Shown piece after piece: positions 1 through 9,223 of a stretch of DNA of 64,000 bases. Position 1 is the stretch's first letter, and each line of letters starts with the position of its first letter. Origin of the DNA: PALSA-612 sp963711315. GTDB taxonomy: Bacteria > Actinomycetota > Thermoleophilia > Gaiellales > Gaiellaceae. The position numbers were made by a program, and so were the translations under genes. The notes under the pieces were generated by a model, which made no database searches, had not been told where the DNA came from, and saw nothing but the letters and a program-made list of their open reading frames with translations. The stretch spans positions 620,001 to 684,000 of the forward strand of contig CAVQDQ010000002.1 in NCBI GenBank assembly GCA_963711315.1. Direction: 5' to 3'.

Positions 1-41
1 GTACTGCGTCTCGGCCACGGGCGGTTAGCGTACCGGCGGTC

Positions 42-737
42 ATGCGCGTGCACGTCGCCTTCACACCGGCCGAGGAAGTGTCTGCGCCGGTCGGGATCGT
101 CATCGACGTGCTGCGCGCGACTTCCACGATGACGCAGGCGCTCGCGGCGGGCTATCGGCGCGTCCTCTGCTGCTCCGATGTCGACGACGCGCGGGCGATC
201 GGTGCGGCCGAGGGCGGTGTTGTGCTGGCGGGGGAGCGGGAGACGGTGCGCATCGACGGCTTCGACTTCGGCAACTCCCCCCGGGAGTTCCTCGAGCCCG
301 TTGCGGAGACCGTCGTGCTGACGACGACCAACGGCACGCGGCTTCTGCTCGCCGCGGCCGCGCGCTGCGATCTCGTGCTCGTAGGCTCGCTGCTCAACCT
401 CGAGGCGGTGGTCGGGGCGGCGGCGGCAGCGAACTCGGGTGACGTCGCTGTCCTGTGCGCGGGCGTGCTCGACGAGCTCGCCATGGACGATGCCTTCGTC
501 GCCGGTCGTATTGCCACGGCGCTCGGCGGTGAGCCCACCGACTCTGCGGCGGCGGCGATGCGCCTCGCCGCGACGTTCGCGACGAACGAGGAGGGGCTCG
601 GCGCGTCCCAGAGCGCGCGCAACCTCCACGCCAGCGGTCTCGACGACGACATCTCGTGGTGCGCGCGCGAGAGCGTGCTCGACGTCGTTCCCCGCTTCTC
701 ACGCATGGTGAGCACGGCCGCGGAGGTAACGCTGTGA
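42..737 (+). CDS. comB: 2-phosphosulfolactate phosphatase family protein (ComB-like)
   Basis: A 231-residue protein of the ComB family, whose archetype hydrolyses 2-phosphosulfolactate to sulfolactate in coenzyme M synthesis. Actinobacteria carry homologues without making coenzyme M, so the real substrate here is unknown. The family signatures seen are an early IDVLRATST segment (about residues 21-29), the acidic FDFGNSPRE stretch in the middle, TTTNGT, and a C-terminal half with the DDAFVAGR and ARNLH segments. The length is typical. The start is ATG at 42. The stop overlaps the GTG of the next gene (GTGA), implying translational coupling to the gamma-glutamyltransferase. The family call is firm; the reaction is inferred. 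Confidence 0.82.
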   Translation: MRVHVAFTPAEEVSAPVGIVIDVLRATSTMTQALAAGYRRVLCCSDVDDARAIGAAEGGVVLAGERETVRIDGFDFGNSPREFLEPVAETVVLTTTNGTRLLLAAAARCDLVLVGSLLNLEAVVGAAAAANSGDVAVLCAGVLDELAMDDAFVAGRIATALGGEPTDSAAAAMRLAATFATNEEGLGASQSARNLHASGLDDDISWCARESVLDVVPRFSRMVSTAAEVTL

Positions 738-2167
738 CCTATCGCTTCGCGTTCGGCCGTCCGCCCACAGTGGCGGCGAACGGCATGGTGGCGACGAGCC
801 AGCCGCTCGCGACGCGCGCCGGGCTACGCGCGCTCGAGCGTGGGGGCAACGCGGCCGACGCGGCCCTGGCCGCAGCGGCAGTGCTCGCGGTCACCGAGCC
901 GACGGGCAACGGCATCGGCGGCGACAACTTCGCCATTGTCTGGAAGGACGGGCGTGCCGACGGTCTCGACTCGGCCGGGCCTGCGCCGAAGACGTGCCCT
1001 CACACGAACGTGACGACGCACGGCTCGGAGTCCGTGACCGTGCCGGGAGCCGTCGGAGGCTGGGCCGCGCTTGCCGAGCAGTACGGGAAGCTCGGTCTCG
1101 ACCGTTGTCTCTCCGATGCCATCGGCGCCGCTGAGAACGGTTTCGCAGTCACGCCGCTCACGGCCGCCGCCTGGGCGCGCGGCGCCCACGTTCCGGAGGA
1201 GTACTTGCCCGCGCCGCGCGTGGGGGAGATCGTTCGTCTGCCCGACCTCGCCGAGACGCTGCGCGGCATCGCTGAGAGTGGTCCCAGCGCGTTCTACGAA
1301 GGCGATGTGGCGCGGTCGATCGCCTCCGTCTCGTGGCTCGAGGAGGAGGATCTCGCCGCGTACGAGGCTCGCTGGGTCGAGCCGCTCTCGATCTCGTACC
1401 GCGGTTACACAGTGCTCGAGCTGCCGCCGCCGACGCAGGGCGTGGCGGCACTCGAAGGCCTCGGGCTGCTCGAGCGATCGTCTCCGACGCTTCCTTCGCA
1501 GATCCGCTGCATGCAGCTCGCGCTCGAAGATGCGCTCGCGCGCGTGCGCGACGGCGCCGACGTCTCGGAGCTGATCTCTCCGGCGTATCTCGATCGGCGT
1601 CGAGCCGGCAAGCCTTCCCCCGTCGCCGAGCCGTCGGGAGGCACCGTGTACCTCTGCGCCGTCGACTCGGACCGCATGGCCGTCTCGTTCATCCAGTCGA
1701 ACTACATGGGCTTCGGTTCGGGGCTCGTCGCGCCGGGTACCGGCGTCGCGCTTCAGAATCGCGGGGCGTGCTTCTCCGTGTCAGGGGCGGTCGAGCCCGG
1801 TCGCCGCCCGTTCCACACGATCATCCCCGGGATGTTGCTCCGCGACGGGGAGCTTGCCGGGCCGTTCGGAGTCATGGGCGGCTTCCTCCAGGCGCAGGCA
1901 CACCTGCAGCTCGTGTCGGCGATCGTCGACGACGGGCTCGACCCGCAGGCGGCTCTCGATCGCCCTCGGTTCATGGTGGACGGCGACGTCGTGAAGCTCG
2001 AGGAGGGGCTCTGGGAGCGCGATGTCGACCTCGCGAAGCTCGGCATCGAAACCGTGCGCGAGACGAACGCCGGTTACTTCGGCGGTGGCCAGGCGATCCT
2101 CGTCTCGGGCGACGTCCTCGTCGGCGGCTCCGATCCGCGCAAAGACGGCTACGCCGGCGGCTGCTGA
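734..2167 (+). CDS. ggt: gamma-glutamyltransferase / gamma-glutamyl hydrolase family protein
   Basis: A member of the N-terminal nucleophile (Ntn) gamma-glutamyltransferase family, about 477 residues, which cleaves gamma-glutamyl bonds of glutathione-like substrates. It opens with the family's ANGMVATSQPLAT and GGNAADA segments. The likely autoprocessing site is the Thr of SGGTVYLCAVDSD, at which the small subunit would begin; NYMGFGSG and a Gly-rich GVMGGF segment follow. No signal peptide is visible, so it may be cytosolic, unlike E. coli Ggt. The GTG start at 734 overlaps the comB-like stop, and its own stop overlaps the ATG of the MOSC gene. Because actinobacteria of this kind may use other thiols, the physiological substrate is open. 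Confidence 0.85.
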   Translation: MTYRFAFGRPPTVAANGMVATSQPLATRAGLRALERGGNAADAALAAAAVLAVTEPTGNGIGGDNFAIVWKDGRADGLDSAGPAPKTCPHTNVTTHGSESVTVPGAVGGWAALAEQYGKLGLDRCLSDAIGAAENGFAVTPLTAAAWARGAHVPEEYLPAPRVGEIVRLPDLAETLRGIAESGPSAFYEGDVARSIASVSWLEEEDLAAYEARWVEPLSISYRGYTVLELPPPTQGVAALEGLGLLERSSPTLPSQIRCMQLALEDALARVRDGADVSELISPAYLDRRRAGKPSPVAEPSGGTVYLCAVDSDRMAVSFIQSNYMGFGSGLVAPGTGVALQNRGACFSVSGAVEPGRRPFHTIIPGMLLRDGELAGPFGVMGGFLQAQAHLQLVSAIVDDGLDPQAALDRPRFMVDGDVVKLEEGLWERDVDLAKLGIETVRETNAGYFGGGQAILVSGDVLVGGSDPRKDGYAGGC

Positions 2168-2944
2168 TGCAGGGCTCCGTCGCCTGGATCACGATCGCGC
2201 CGGTGAAGTCGCTTGCGCTAGTCCATCGCGACGAGGTCGAGCTCGAGCAGTTCGGCGTGCGCGAGAACCGCCGCTTCTATCTCATCGACGACGACGGGCG
2301 GATGATCAACGGCAAGGTGGTCGGGCCGCTCGTCCGCGTCGTGCCGAATTACGACGACGCAGGTCGGACATCTCGCGCTGCGGTTCCCTGACGGCAGCCT
2401 GGTGGAGGGCGTGGTCGGCACGGGCGCACATGTGACGACACAGATCTCTCGCCGGGAGGTCGGCGGCCGGATCGTGGAGGGGCCCTGGTCGGAGGCGCTC
2501 TCCGACCTCGCGGGTCGCTCGCTTCGCCTCGTACGGGCGGAGCGTCCGGGTGACGGTTCCGACCGTGGCCTGCGCGCCGGCGTCTCTCTCGTCGGCACCG
2601 CCTCGCTCGGAGTGCTCGCGGACGCCGCCGGGGTCGAGCGCGTGGACGGCCGCCGCTTCCGGATGCTCTTCGGCGTGGACGGCGTTCCGCCGCATGCCGA
2701 GGACGGGTGGATCGACCGCAGGCTTCGCATCGGCGATGCCGTCGTCCGGCTGCGCGGCAACGTCGGCCGCTGCGCGGTAACGACGCAGGATCCCGACACG
2801 GGCGTGCCCGATCTCGACACGCTGCACGTGCTCGGCGAGTACCGAGGTGAGGTCGAGACGACCGAGCCGCTGCCGTTCGGAGTCTGGGGCGAGGTCCTCG
2901 CGCCCGGCCGCGTGCGGCTCGGCGATGCGGTGGAGCCGGAGTGA
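2167..2944 (+). CDS. MOSC domain-containing protein (interrupted by one frameshift)
   Basis: A MOSC (molybdenum cofactor sulfurase C-terminal) protein with a beta-barrel N-terminal domain. The first frame reads from ATG 2167 through an APVKSLAL segment and FGVRENRRFYLID, and stops at about 2391. The second frame picks up near 2356 (HLALRFPDGSLVEG) and continues to 2944 with the MOSC core, including FRMLFGVDG, LRIGDAVVRLRGNVGRC (ending in the expected Cys) and VPDLDTLHVLGEYR. One single-base indel between about 2352 and 2371 restores a protein of about 258 residues. The family binds metal-sulfur cofactors; the substrate is unknown. It overlaps both neighbours by a few bases, so it belongs to the same operon. 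The shift is probably a sequence error. Confidence 0.72.
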
Positions 2945-3825
2945 CGGTCGTGGCGTCGATCGAGGTGGCGCTCGAGCCGGCGGCGGCGCAGGAGGCCTTC
3001 GCCGAGAGCCTTGCCCCGACCGCGAGCTGGACGCCCGACTGGGCGGCGGGAGCGAAGATCGAGCTCGAGACTCGCTTCGAGCCTGTCGCCGCGGGCACGC
3101 GTATCACCGTCGAGCTCCGAGGCTGGGACGAGGCGATGGAGTCCGTCGTCGGTCCGGACGAGCGTGAGCGGGCCGCGTGGTTCGCCGAGCACGTAGCGGC
3201 GCCGCTTGTGCAGGCAGCGTCGTCCGACGAGCTCGCCGCCTGGATGACGGACCGCATCGCCAGGCGTCCGACGGGCGCGCGTGCCCGTGAGATCTACCGC
3301 GACCCGGAAGACCACAAGCCCGGTTTCCGAGCCGTGCTCGACGCGCTGTCGCCAGGCCCGGACGATCATCTGCTCGAGATCGCGTGCGGCGGGGGCGTGC
3401 TGCTCTCCTGGGCGCTCGAGACCGGCTGCCGTGCCACCGGCCTCGACCACTCCGAGGAGATGGTGCGGCTTGCTCGCGAGGTCGCGCCGGAGGCGGAGGT
3501 CGTGCTCGGGGAGGCGGACGCGCTGCCCTTCGACGACGAAACGTTCACCTGCGTCGCGAGCGCGACGGCGTTCTTCTTCTTTCCCGATCCGGTGGCCGTG
3601 CTGCGCGAGTCACGGCGGGTGCTGCGGCCCGGTGGGCGGCTGGCGATCGCCACGACGCCGCCGGAGATGCGGGGAACGCCCGCCGCGCCCGAGCCGATGG
3701 CGAGCATCGGCCGCTTCTACACGGACGAGGAGCTCGCTGCGCTCGCGCGGGAGGCCGGCTTCGCCGATTGCTCGGTGACCCGGGAGGGCCGCGGAGGGCA
3801 ACTCCTCACCGCCCGCAAGGCCTGA
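2941..3825 (+). CDS. SRPBCC-like domain fused to a class I SAM-dependent methyltransferase
   Basis: A 294-residue two-part protein. The first 100 residues or so look like a shortened SRPBCC/AHSA1 fold, with an ASIEVALEPAAAQEAF start and FEPVAAGTRITVELRGW. The second half is a Methyltransf_11-type enzyme: SAM motif I as LLEIACGGGVLL, then GLDHSEEMV, the acidic motif II (EADALPFDDETF), and RRVLRPGGRLAI as motif III. The methyl acceptor is unknown. The GTG start at 2941 overlaps the stop of the MOSC gene. The gene closes the first operon, because the next gene has its own SOS-type promoter. The SRPBCC part is shorter than the family norm, so it may be a degenerate dimerisation or ligand domain. 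Confidence 0.72.
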   Translation: MTVVASIEVALEPAAAQEAFAESLAPTASWTPDWAAGAKIELETRFEPVAAGTRITVELRGWDEAMESVVGPDERERAAWFAEHVAAPLVQAASSDELAAWMTDRIARRPTGARAREIYRDPEDHKPGFRAVLDALSPGPDDHLLEIACGGGVLLSWALETGCRATGLDHSEEMVRLAREVAPEAEVVLGEADALPFDDETFTCVASATAFFFFPDPVAVLRESRRVLRPGGRLAIATTPPEMRGTPAAPEPMASIGRFYTDEELAALAREAGFADCSVTREGRGGQLLTARKA

Positions 3826-3830
3826 GGCGC

Positions 3831-3868
3831 TTGACAGGAGAACGTGTGTTCGTGTAGAACATACGTTC
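3831..3868 (+). promoter_or_regulatory. SOS promoter with two tandem LexA boxes
   Basis: Two exact actinobacterial-type LexA operators (GAAC-N4-GTTC) lie 17 bp apart centre to centre: GAACGTGTGTTC at 3840-3851 and GAACATACGTTC at 3857-3868. They sit on a TTGACA -35 at 3831-3836. A weak -10 (TAGAAC, 3855-3860, spacing 18) overlaps the second box. The imuB ATG follows at 3871, only 2 bp after the second box, so the transcript would be nearly leaderless. Confidence 0.8.
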
Positions 3869-3870
3869 CC

Positions 3871-5052
3871 ATGTTGGCCTGTCTGCTCATCCCGGGCTTC
3901 GAGCTGAGAGCGGCGCTCAGAGGAAAGACGCGTCTTCTGCTCCAGCCGGCGGCGCTCGCGCCGTTCCCGGGACAGAAGCAGGAGCTCGGCGCGGTGACGG
4001 CCGCCGCCGAGGTGGCGGGAGTGCGGCCGGGGATGCTGCTCGGCGAGGCGCTCGCCACGTGCCCGTCGCTCACGCTCGTGGAGCAGGACCCCGCGACGAC
4101 GGAGCAGGCCTGGGAAGAGATCGTGCGCAGGCTCGAGGGCGAGGGGTTCGCCGTCGAGCCCGCCGAGCCGGGGTGTCTCTACGTGGAAACTCGCGCAGTA
4201 GAGCGGCTGTACGGCGGCGTGGAGGGCGTCCTTCGCCGGGCGCTCGCCGCTGTCGGCCCTGGCTGGGATGCCCGTGCGGGCGCGGCGGAGCGAAAGTTCG
4301 CCGCGCTCGCCGCCGCGAGCGTCGCCCGCGCGGGCCAGATACTCGTCGTCCCGAGCGAGGGCACGCCCACCTTCCTCGCTCCGCTCCCGCTCGGCGTCCT
4401 GCCGCTCGAGCGGGAGCGCCACGACGAGCTCGAGGCGCTCGGCCTGCGGACGGTCGGGCACCTGGCAGCCTTGCCGGGTGCGGCCGTTGCCGAGCGCCTG
4501 GGACCGGAGGGCCGGCAGGCGTGGCACCTGGCGCGAGGAGGGGACTCGAGACGCGTCAGGCCACGCCGGCCCGCGGCCGAGATCGCGGAATGCCTGGAGT
4601 TTCCCGAGCCCGTGGACAACGAGCTCACGCTGCGACGGGCGTTGCACGCGCTCGTCGAGCGGGCGCTCGACCGTCCGGAGCGGGGGGGACGCGGAGTCCG
4701 CAAGGCGGCGCTGTCGGCGAGGCTCGTCGGCGGCGGCTCCTGGCGGCGCACGCTGACGCTTCGTGAGCCGGCCGCCGAGCGCGACCGGTTGCGCGTGGCG
4801 CTGGGCCCCAAGCTCGCCGAGCTGCCCGCGCCTGTGGTGTCGCTCGGGCTAGAGCTCGTGGAGCTCGCCGAGTGGACGGGGCGGCAGCTCGAGCTCGTCA
4901 AGCCGGAGGGGATAGAGCTTCAGACACGTCTGAAGGAAGGCCTGCGGCAGGTGCGCTCGAGCGCCGGCGCAGGCGCGGTAGCGACGGTGATCGAGGTGGC
5001 GCCGTGGTCGCGGATCCCGGAGCAGCGCGCGCTGCTCGTACCCAGAGACTGA
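3871..5052 (+). CDS. imuB: ImuB-like Y-family polymerase homologue (SOS mutagenesis)
   Basis: A 393-residue DinB/UmuC-superfamily protein of the ImuB type, the adaptor that links the sliding clamp to the error-prone polymerase DnaE2. The start MLACLLIPGFELRAAL lacks the aspartates of an active Y-family motif I, and the later acidic motif is replaced by LYVETRAVERLYGG, as expected for catalytically dead ImuB. Polymerase palm and finger features (AVTAAAEVAGVRPGMLLGEAL), a helix-hairpin-helix-like stretch (LGLRTVGHLAALPG) and a little-finger region follow. The start is ATG 3871, directly after two LexA boxes. No imuA is seen upstream. DUF6504 and dnaE2 follow, the usual actinobacterial company. 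Confidence 0.85.
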   Translation: MLACLLIPGFELRAALRGKTRLLLQPAALAPFPGQKQELGAVTAAAEVAGVRPGMLLGEALATCPSLTLVEQDPATTEQAWEEIVRRLEGEGFAVEPAEPGCLYVETRAVERLYGGVEGVLRRALAAVGPGWDARAGAAERKFAALAAASVARAGQILVVPSEGTPTFLAPLPLGVLPLERERHDELEALGLRTVGHLAALPGAAVAERLGPEGRQAWHLARGGDSRRVRPRRPAAEIAECLEFPEPVDNELTLRRALHALVERALDRPERGGRGVRKAALSARLVGGGSWRRTLTLREPAAERDRLRVALGPKLAELPAPVVSLGLELVELAEWTGRQLELVKPEGIELQTRLKEGLRQVRSSAGAGAVATVIEVAPWSRIPEQRALLVPRD

Positions 5053-5276
5053 ACGAGCCGAGGCCGTCGCTCGTTGAAGCCGGCTTCGACGGCGTTCCGC
5101 AGCAGGTCGACCGCCAGGCCGTGGCGCTCGTGCGTGAGGAGTGGCGCGTGGTCGACCGCTGGTGGACGGAGGAGCCCGTCCACCGCCGCTACTTCGACAC
5201 GGTGCTCGAGGACGGCCGCTGTTCCGTCGTCTTCTACGACGAGGCCGGCCGCTCATGGTTCACGCAGGCGGCGTGA
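5049..5276 (+). CDS. DUF6504-like small protein of the SOS cassette
   Basis: A protein of about 75 residues resembling the DUF6504 family, which is often encoded beside imuB/dnaE2 in actinobacteria. The recognisable part is VREEWRVVDRWWTEEPVHRRYFD followed by a short beta-rich tail ending in SWFTQAA; that segment is the family signature as I know it. The open frame runs back into imuB, and no ATG or GTG sits at the junction. CTG 5049, overlapping the imuB stop, is the neatest start, but a GTG inside imuB is possible. The function is unknown; co-occurrence suggests a structural or regulatory part in translesion synthesis. The 3' end overlaps the convergent bicupin gene by 17 bp. Confidence 0.6.
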   Translation: MNEPRPSLVEAGFDGVPQQVDRQAVALVREEWRVVDRWWTEEPVHRRYFDTVLEDGRCSVVFYDEAGRSWFTQAA

Positions 5277-6058
5277 CTACTGGTCGGCCCGACGGCGAGC
5301 CGACGAATCCCGCGTCGGGCGCATGCACGTTGAGGAGGACGATGCGTTGACCGCCGTCCGGGATGCGGAACCCGTGGACCGCCTCGGGCGGAGCGGCGAC
5401 GAACGTCCCCGGGCCGCCTTGCGTTCCCATGAACTCCGTCGTGCCCTCGAGGACGTAGAAGGAATCGACGAAGTCGGTGTGCGAGTGCGGATCGACGCCC
5501 TCGAAGCCAGGCTCGAAGGACATCACCATCGCCGAGATGTCGGTCTCTTCAGCCTGGATCCAGTGGTGACTGGTCGGCTGCTCGAGTTGCTCTCCCGCTC
5601 CGGACAAGGTGACGGTCGCCTCGGCAGCGGGGCGGCCTCCGTCCGCCGGGCGGCTCGAAGCTGTCGAACCCGGGGTTCACTCCGCGCATGTAGTCGGCAA
5701 AGCCGCCGCTCGGCGCGTGGAAGTTGAGAAAGCGGGCACCCTCCGCTGTCTCGTTGTCGAAGCCGTGGATGACGTTGGGCGGAACGGCGACGAAGGTGCC
5801 GGCCGGCGCCGTGACGCGCTCCAGGTCGGGGCCGATCCGGAAGGTCAGCTCGCCCTCGAGCACGTAGAACGAGTCCGTGTGCTCCCGGTGGACGTGGGGC
5901 TCGGCGCCGCGCTCCCCGGCCTCGTGGCGCGTCCACGTCACGTCGAGCAGCTCGTGGGAGAAGAGGATGCGGATGGTGCGCGTGGGGCGGTCGACGATGG
6001 TCTCGCCCTCGCCGGGCGCTAGGAGAATCGGTTGGGCTACGTCGAGCTCCATTGCCAT
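5260..6058 (-). CDS. two-domain cupin (bicupin) protein, interrupted by a frameshift
   Basis: Two adjacent minus-strand reading frames each encode one cupin domain. The first starts at 6058 (MAMELDVAQ) and carries EPHVHREHTDSFYVLEGELTF and IHGFDN. The second, ending at 5260, carries DPHSHTDFVDSFYVLEGTTEF and VHGFRI. Each has the His-x-His and Glu pattern of cupin motif 1. The frames join through GGRPAAEATVTLSG if one base is corrected near 5640-5655, so this was one gene of about 265 residues. Bicupins are metal-dependent dioxygenases, isomerases or decarboxylases; the substrate is unknown. The gene sits on the opposite strand inside the SOS cassette, and its 5' end overlaps the 5' end of dnaE2. 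Confidence 0.7.
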
Positions 6059-9000
6059 TCAGCGTATTCGTTTCTCGACGGGTCGTCGCAGCCCGAGGAG
6101 CTCGTGATCAGGGCTGCCGAGCTCGGCTACGACGCGCTTGCGCTGACCGACCACGACGGCGTCTACGGCTCGCTCGAGTTCGCGCACGCGGCGAAGGCCT
6201 TCGGCGTGCGGCCGATCACGGGCGCGGAGGTGACGCTCGAGGGCGGCTCGCACGTGACGCTGCTCGTGGAGACGCCCGAGGGCTACGCGAACCTATGCCG
6301 GCTGCTCACAGCGGCACACGCTGACGACCGTCTGGAGCCGTGCTTCCGCTGGCGGCACTCGCCGTGCGCAACGACGGCCTCGTCTGCCTCTCCGGCTGCG
6401 CCCGCCACGGCCTCGCCGTCCGCGATCCGAACGCCGCCGCCCGGCTCGCCGCCGCGTTCGGCCGCGACCGCTTCTTCGTCGAGCTCCAGCGCCCGTACGA
6501 GCGCGGCGATGCCCGCCGCAACGCCGCGCTGCGCGAGCTGGCCGAGACGCTCGGCGTCGAGACGGTGGCCACCGGCGACGTGCATTCGCACAGCCGTCGT
6601 CGCGCCGTGCTCCAGGACGCGCTCGTCGCCATTGGCCATCGCGCGACGCTGGACGGCTCCGAGCGCGAACGACGCGGCAACCGCGAGTGCGTCCTCCGCC
6701 CGCCGGCGGAGATGGCCGACCGCTTTCCCGAAGACCGCGCGGCCGTCGCGCGCACGGTCGAGCTGGCCGCTCGCCTCGAGTTCGACCTGACCCAGGAGCT
6801 CGGCTACCGCTATCCCGACTTCGCCGACGGCGAGGAGACGGCCGACGCCCAACTGCGTCGCGTCTGCGAGCGCGCGTTCGCCGAGCGCTACGCCGGCGCC
6901 AACGGCCACAAGAGACGCGCCAGAGAGCGCCTGGAGGAGGAGCTGCGGCTGATCGCCTACCTCGAGCTGTCCGGCTTCTTCTTGCTCCACTTCGAAGTGC
7001 TCGAGCTGGCGAGGGAGATCGCGCTCGACCTCCGCGGCCCGAGTGCAGCACGGAACGCCTTGCCGCCAGGCAGGGGCCGCGGCTCCTCGGTGGGCTCTAT
7101 CGTCTGCTACCTCACCGGGCTCTCGCACGTCGATCCCGTCGCCGCCGGCCTCTCGCTGGGCCGCTTCCTCAACCGGGAGCTCGCCTCCGTCCCCGACATC
7201 GATCTCGACTTCCCGCGCGACGTCCGCGAGCGGCTGATCGTGGAGGTGACCGAGCGCTACGGCCGCGAGCACGCGGCGCTGGTGGCGACCTTCTCGACGT
7301 ATCACGCACGCGGCGCGATCCGCGACGTCGGCAAGGCGCTCGGCTTGCCCTTCGCGGAGCTCGAGCGGCTCGCGCGAGTCACGAACGGCGACCCGCGCCG
7401 CGTGGAGGAGGAGCTGGCGGCGCTGCCCGACTCGAAGACGAAGCTCGCATCGCGCCGCTGGCGTGCGCTCGGCTGGCTGTGCAAGGAGATCGCCGGGCTG
7501 CCACGCCACCTCTCTCAGCATCCGGGCGGGATGGTGATCTCTTCCCGCCCGCTCGTCGAGCTCGTGCCGGTGGTGCCCGCGGCGATGGAGGGCCGGCAGC
7601 TCTGCCAGTGGGACAAGGACTCCTGCGCCGACGCCGGCTTCCTGAAGATCGACCTGCTCGGCCTGGGGATGCTCTCCGCCATCGAGGACTGCGTCGAGCG
7701 GATCGCGCTCGCGCGCGGCGAGACGGTCGACCTCTCGCGCATCCCGCTCGACGACCAGGGCGTCTACGGGGAGATCCAGGCGGCCGATACCGTCGGCACG
7801 TTCCAGATCGAGAGCCGCGCGCAGATGCAGAGCCTCCTGCGCACGCGTCCAGAGAACATGGACGATCTCACGGTCCAGGTGGCGCTCGTCCGCCCGGGGC
7901 CGATCCAGGGCGGCGCCGTCCACCCGTACATCGACCGGCGCGCGAAGCGCCGCGTGGATCCCTCGTTCCCCATCGAGTACGACCATCCGCTGCTGGAGGA
8001 GGCGCTCGAGGAGACGTTCGGCGTCGTCGTCTTTCAGGACCAGGTGCTGGAGGTGGCGATGGCGCTGGCCGGGTTCTCGATCGGCGAGGCGGAGGGGTTG
8101 CGGCGCGCGATGAGCCGCAAGCGCTCGCTGGAGGCGCTGGAGGCGTTTCGCGAGCGGTTCGTGGAAGGGGCGGCGCAGAAGGGCGTCGACTCCGAGACGG
8201 CGAACCGCGTCTACGACAAGCTCGCCGCCTTCTCGGGCTTCGGCTTCCCGAAGTCGCATGCCGCTGCGTTCGCGCTGCTCGCGTATCAGTCGGCGTGGCT
8301 GCGCCGCTACTACGAGGTGGAGTTCCTCTGCGCGCTGCTCAACGCCCAGCCGATGGGCTTCTACCCGCCGGCCAGCCTCGTCCGCGACGCGCAGCGGCGC
8401 GGGGTGACTGCTTTGCCGCCGGACGTGAACGCGAGTGACGCGTCGTGCTCGATCGAGGACGGCGCGGTGCGCATCGGCGTCGGCTACGTGGGAGGAGTGG
8501 GGGAGGCGGAAGCCGAGGCGATCGCCGCCGGGCGGCCGTACGAGGATCTCCGCGATCTCGTCCAGCGGGCTGCGGTCGACCGTGACGTCTTCCAGGAGCT
8601 CGTCGAGGCGGGCGCCTGCGACTGTTTCGACGAGCCGCGGCGCGTGCTGGTCTGGCAGCTCGGCCTCGTGCCCCGCCGGCAATCCGCGGGCGGCGGCGCA
8701 CGTCAGCTCGCCCTGCCGCTGGAGCCGACGGCGGAGACGCCGGTGCTACCCGAACAGACCGCCTGGGAGAAGATGCTCGCCGACTACCGCGGAACGGGGC
8801 TCTCGGTCGGCGTCCATCCGTTCGAGCTCCTGCGCCCTCACCTGCCGCCGGAGACCGTGGCCACGGTCGAGCTGCCGCAGCTCGAAGACCGCTGCGAGCT
8901 GACGGTGGCGGGGATGGCGATCGCGCGCCAGCGCCCCATGACGGCCAACGGCATCGTCTTCATGCTGCTCGAGGACGAGCACGGTCTCGTCAACCTCGTG

Positions 9001-9207
9001 GTGCCGCCGCAGGTGTACGAGCGCCACCGGGCGCTCGTACGCGGCGAGCCGCTGCTGGCGGCGCGGGGCCGTCTGGAGAAGGTGGGCAGGAACATCAACG
9101 TCGTCGTGTCGGAGCTCGAGAGCCTCGGCCCGCTCGCACGCGAGCTGGCCGGTCTCGCCGAGGTGCGCTCGGCTCTCCCGAAGGCTCACCACTTCGGCCA
9201 CCGCTGA
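6032..9207 (+). CDS. dnaE2: error-prone DNA polymerase III alpha subunit DnaE2 (one frameshift)
   Basis: A C-family polymerase of about 1058 residues, the catalytic partner of ImuB in SOS mutagenesis. The TTG start at 6032 gives YVELHCHSAYSFLDGSS, the PHP-domain start characteristic of DnaE2. The frame shifts near 6330-6345, and the rest follows in a second frame to 9207. The polymerase active site PDIDLDFP is present near 7195-7215, followed by the HPGGMVIS, QWDKDSCADAGFLKIDLLG and GFGFPKSHAAAFA family blocks. A C-terminal OB-fold region (MAIARQRPMTANGIVFMLLED) is present, and no clamp-binding tail is obvious. Within the cassette it lies after imuB and DUF6504; expression from the LexA-controlled promoter would have to pass the antisense bicupin gene. 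Confidence 0.85.
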
Positions 9208-9223
9208 GAAATACAGTTGAGCC

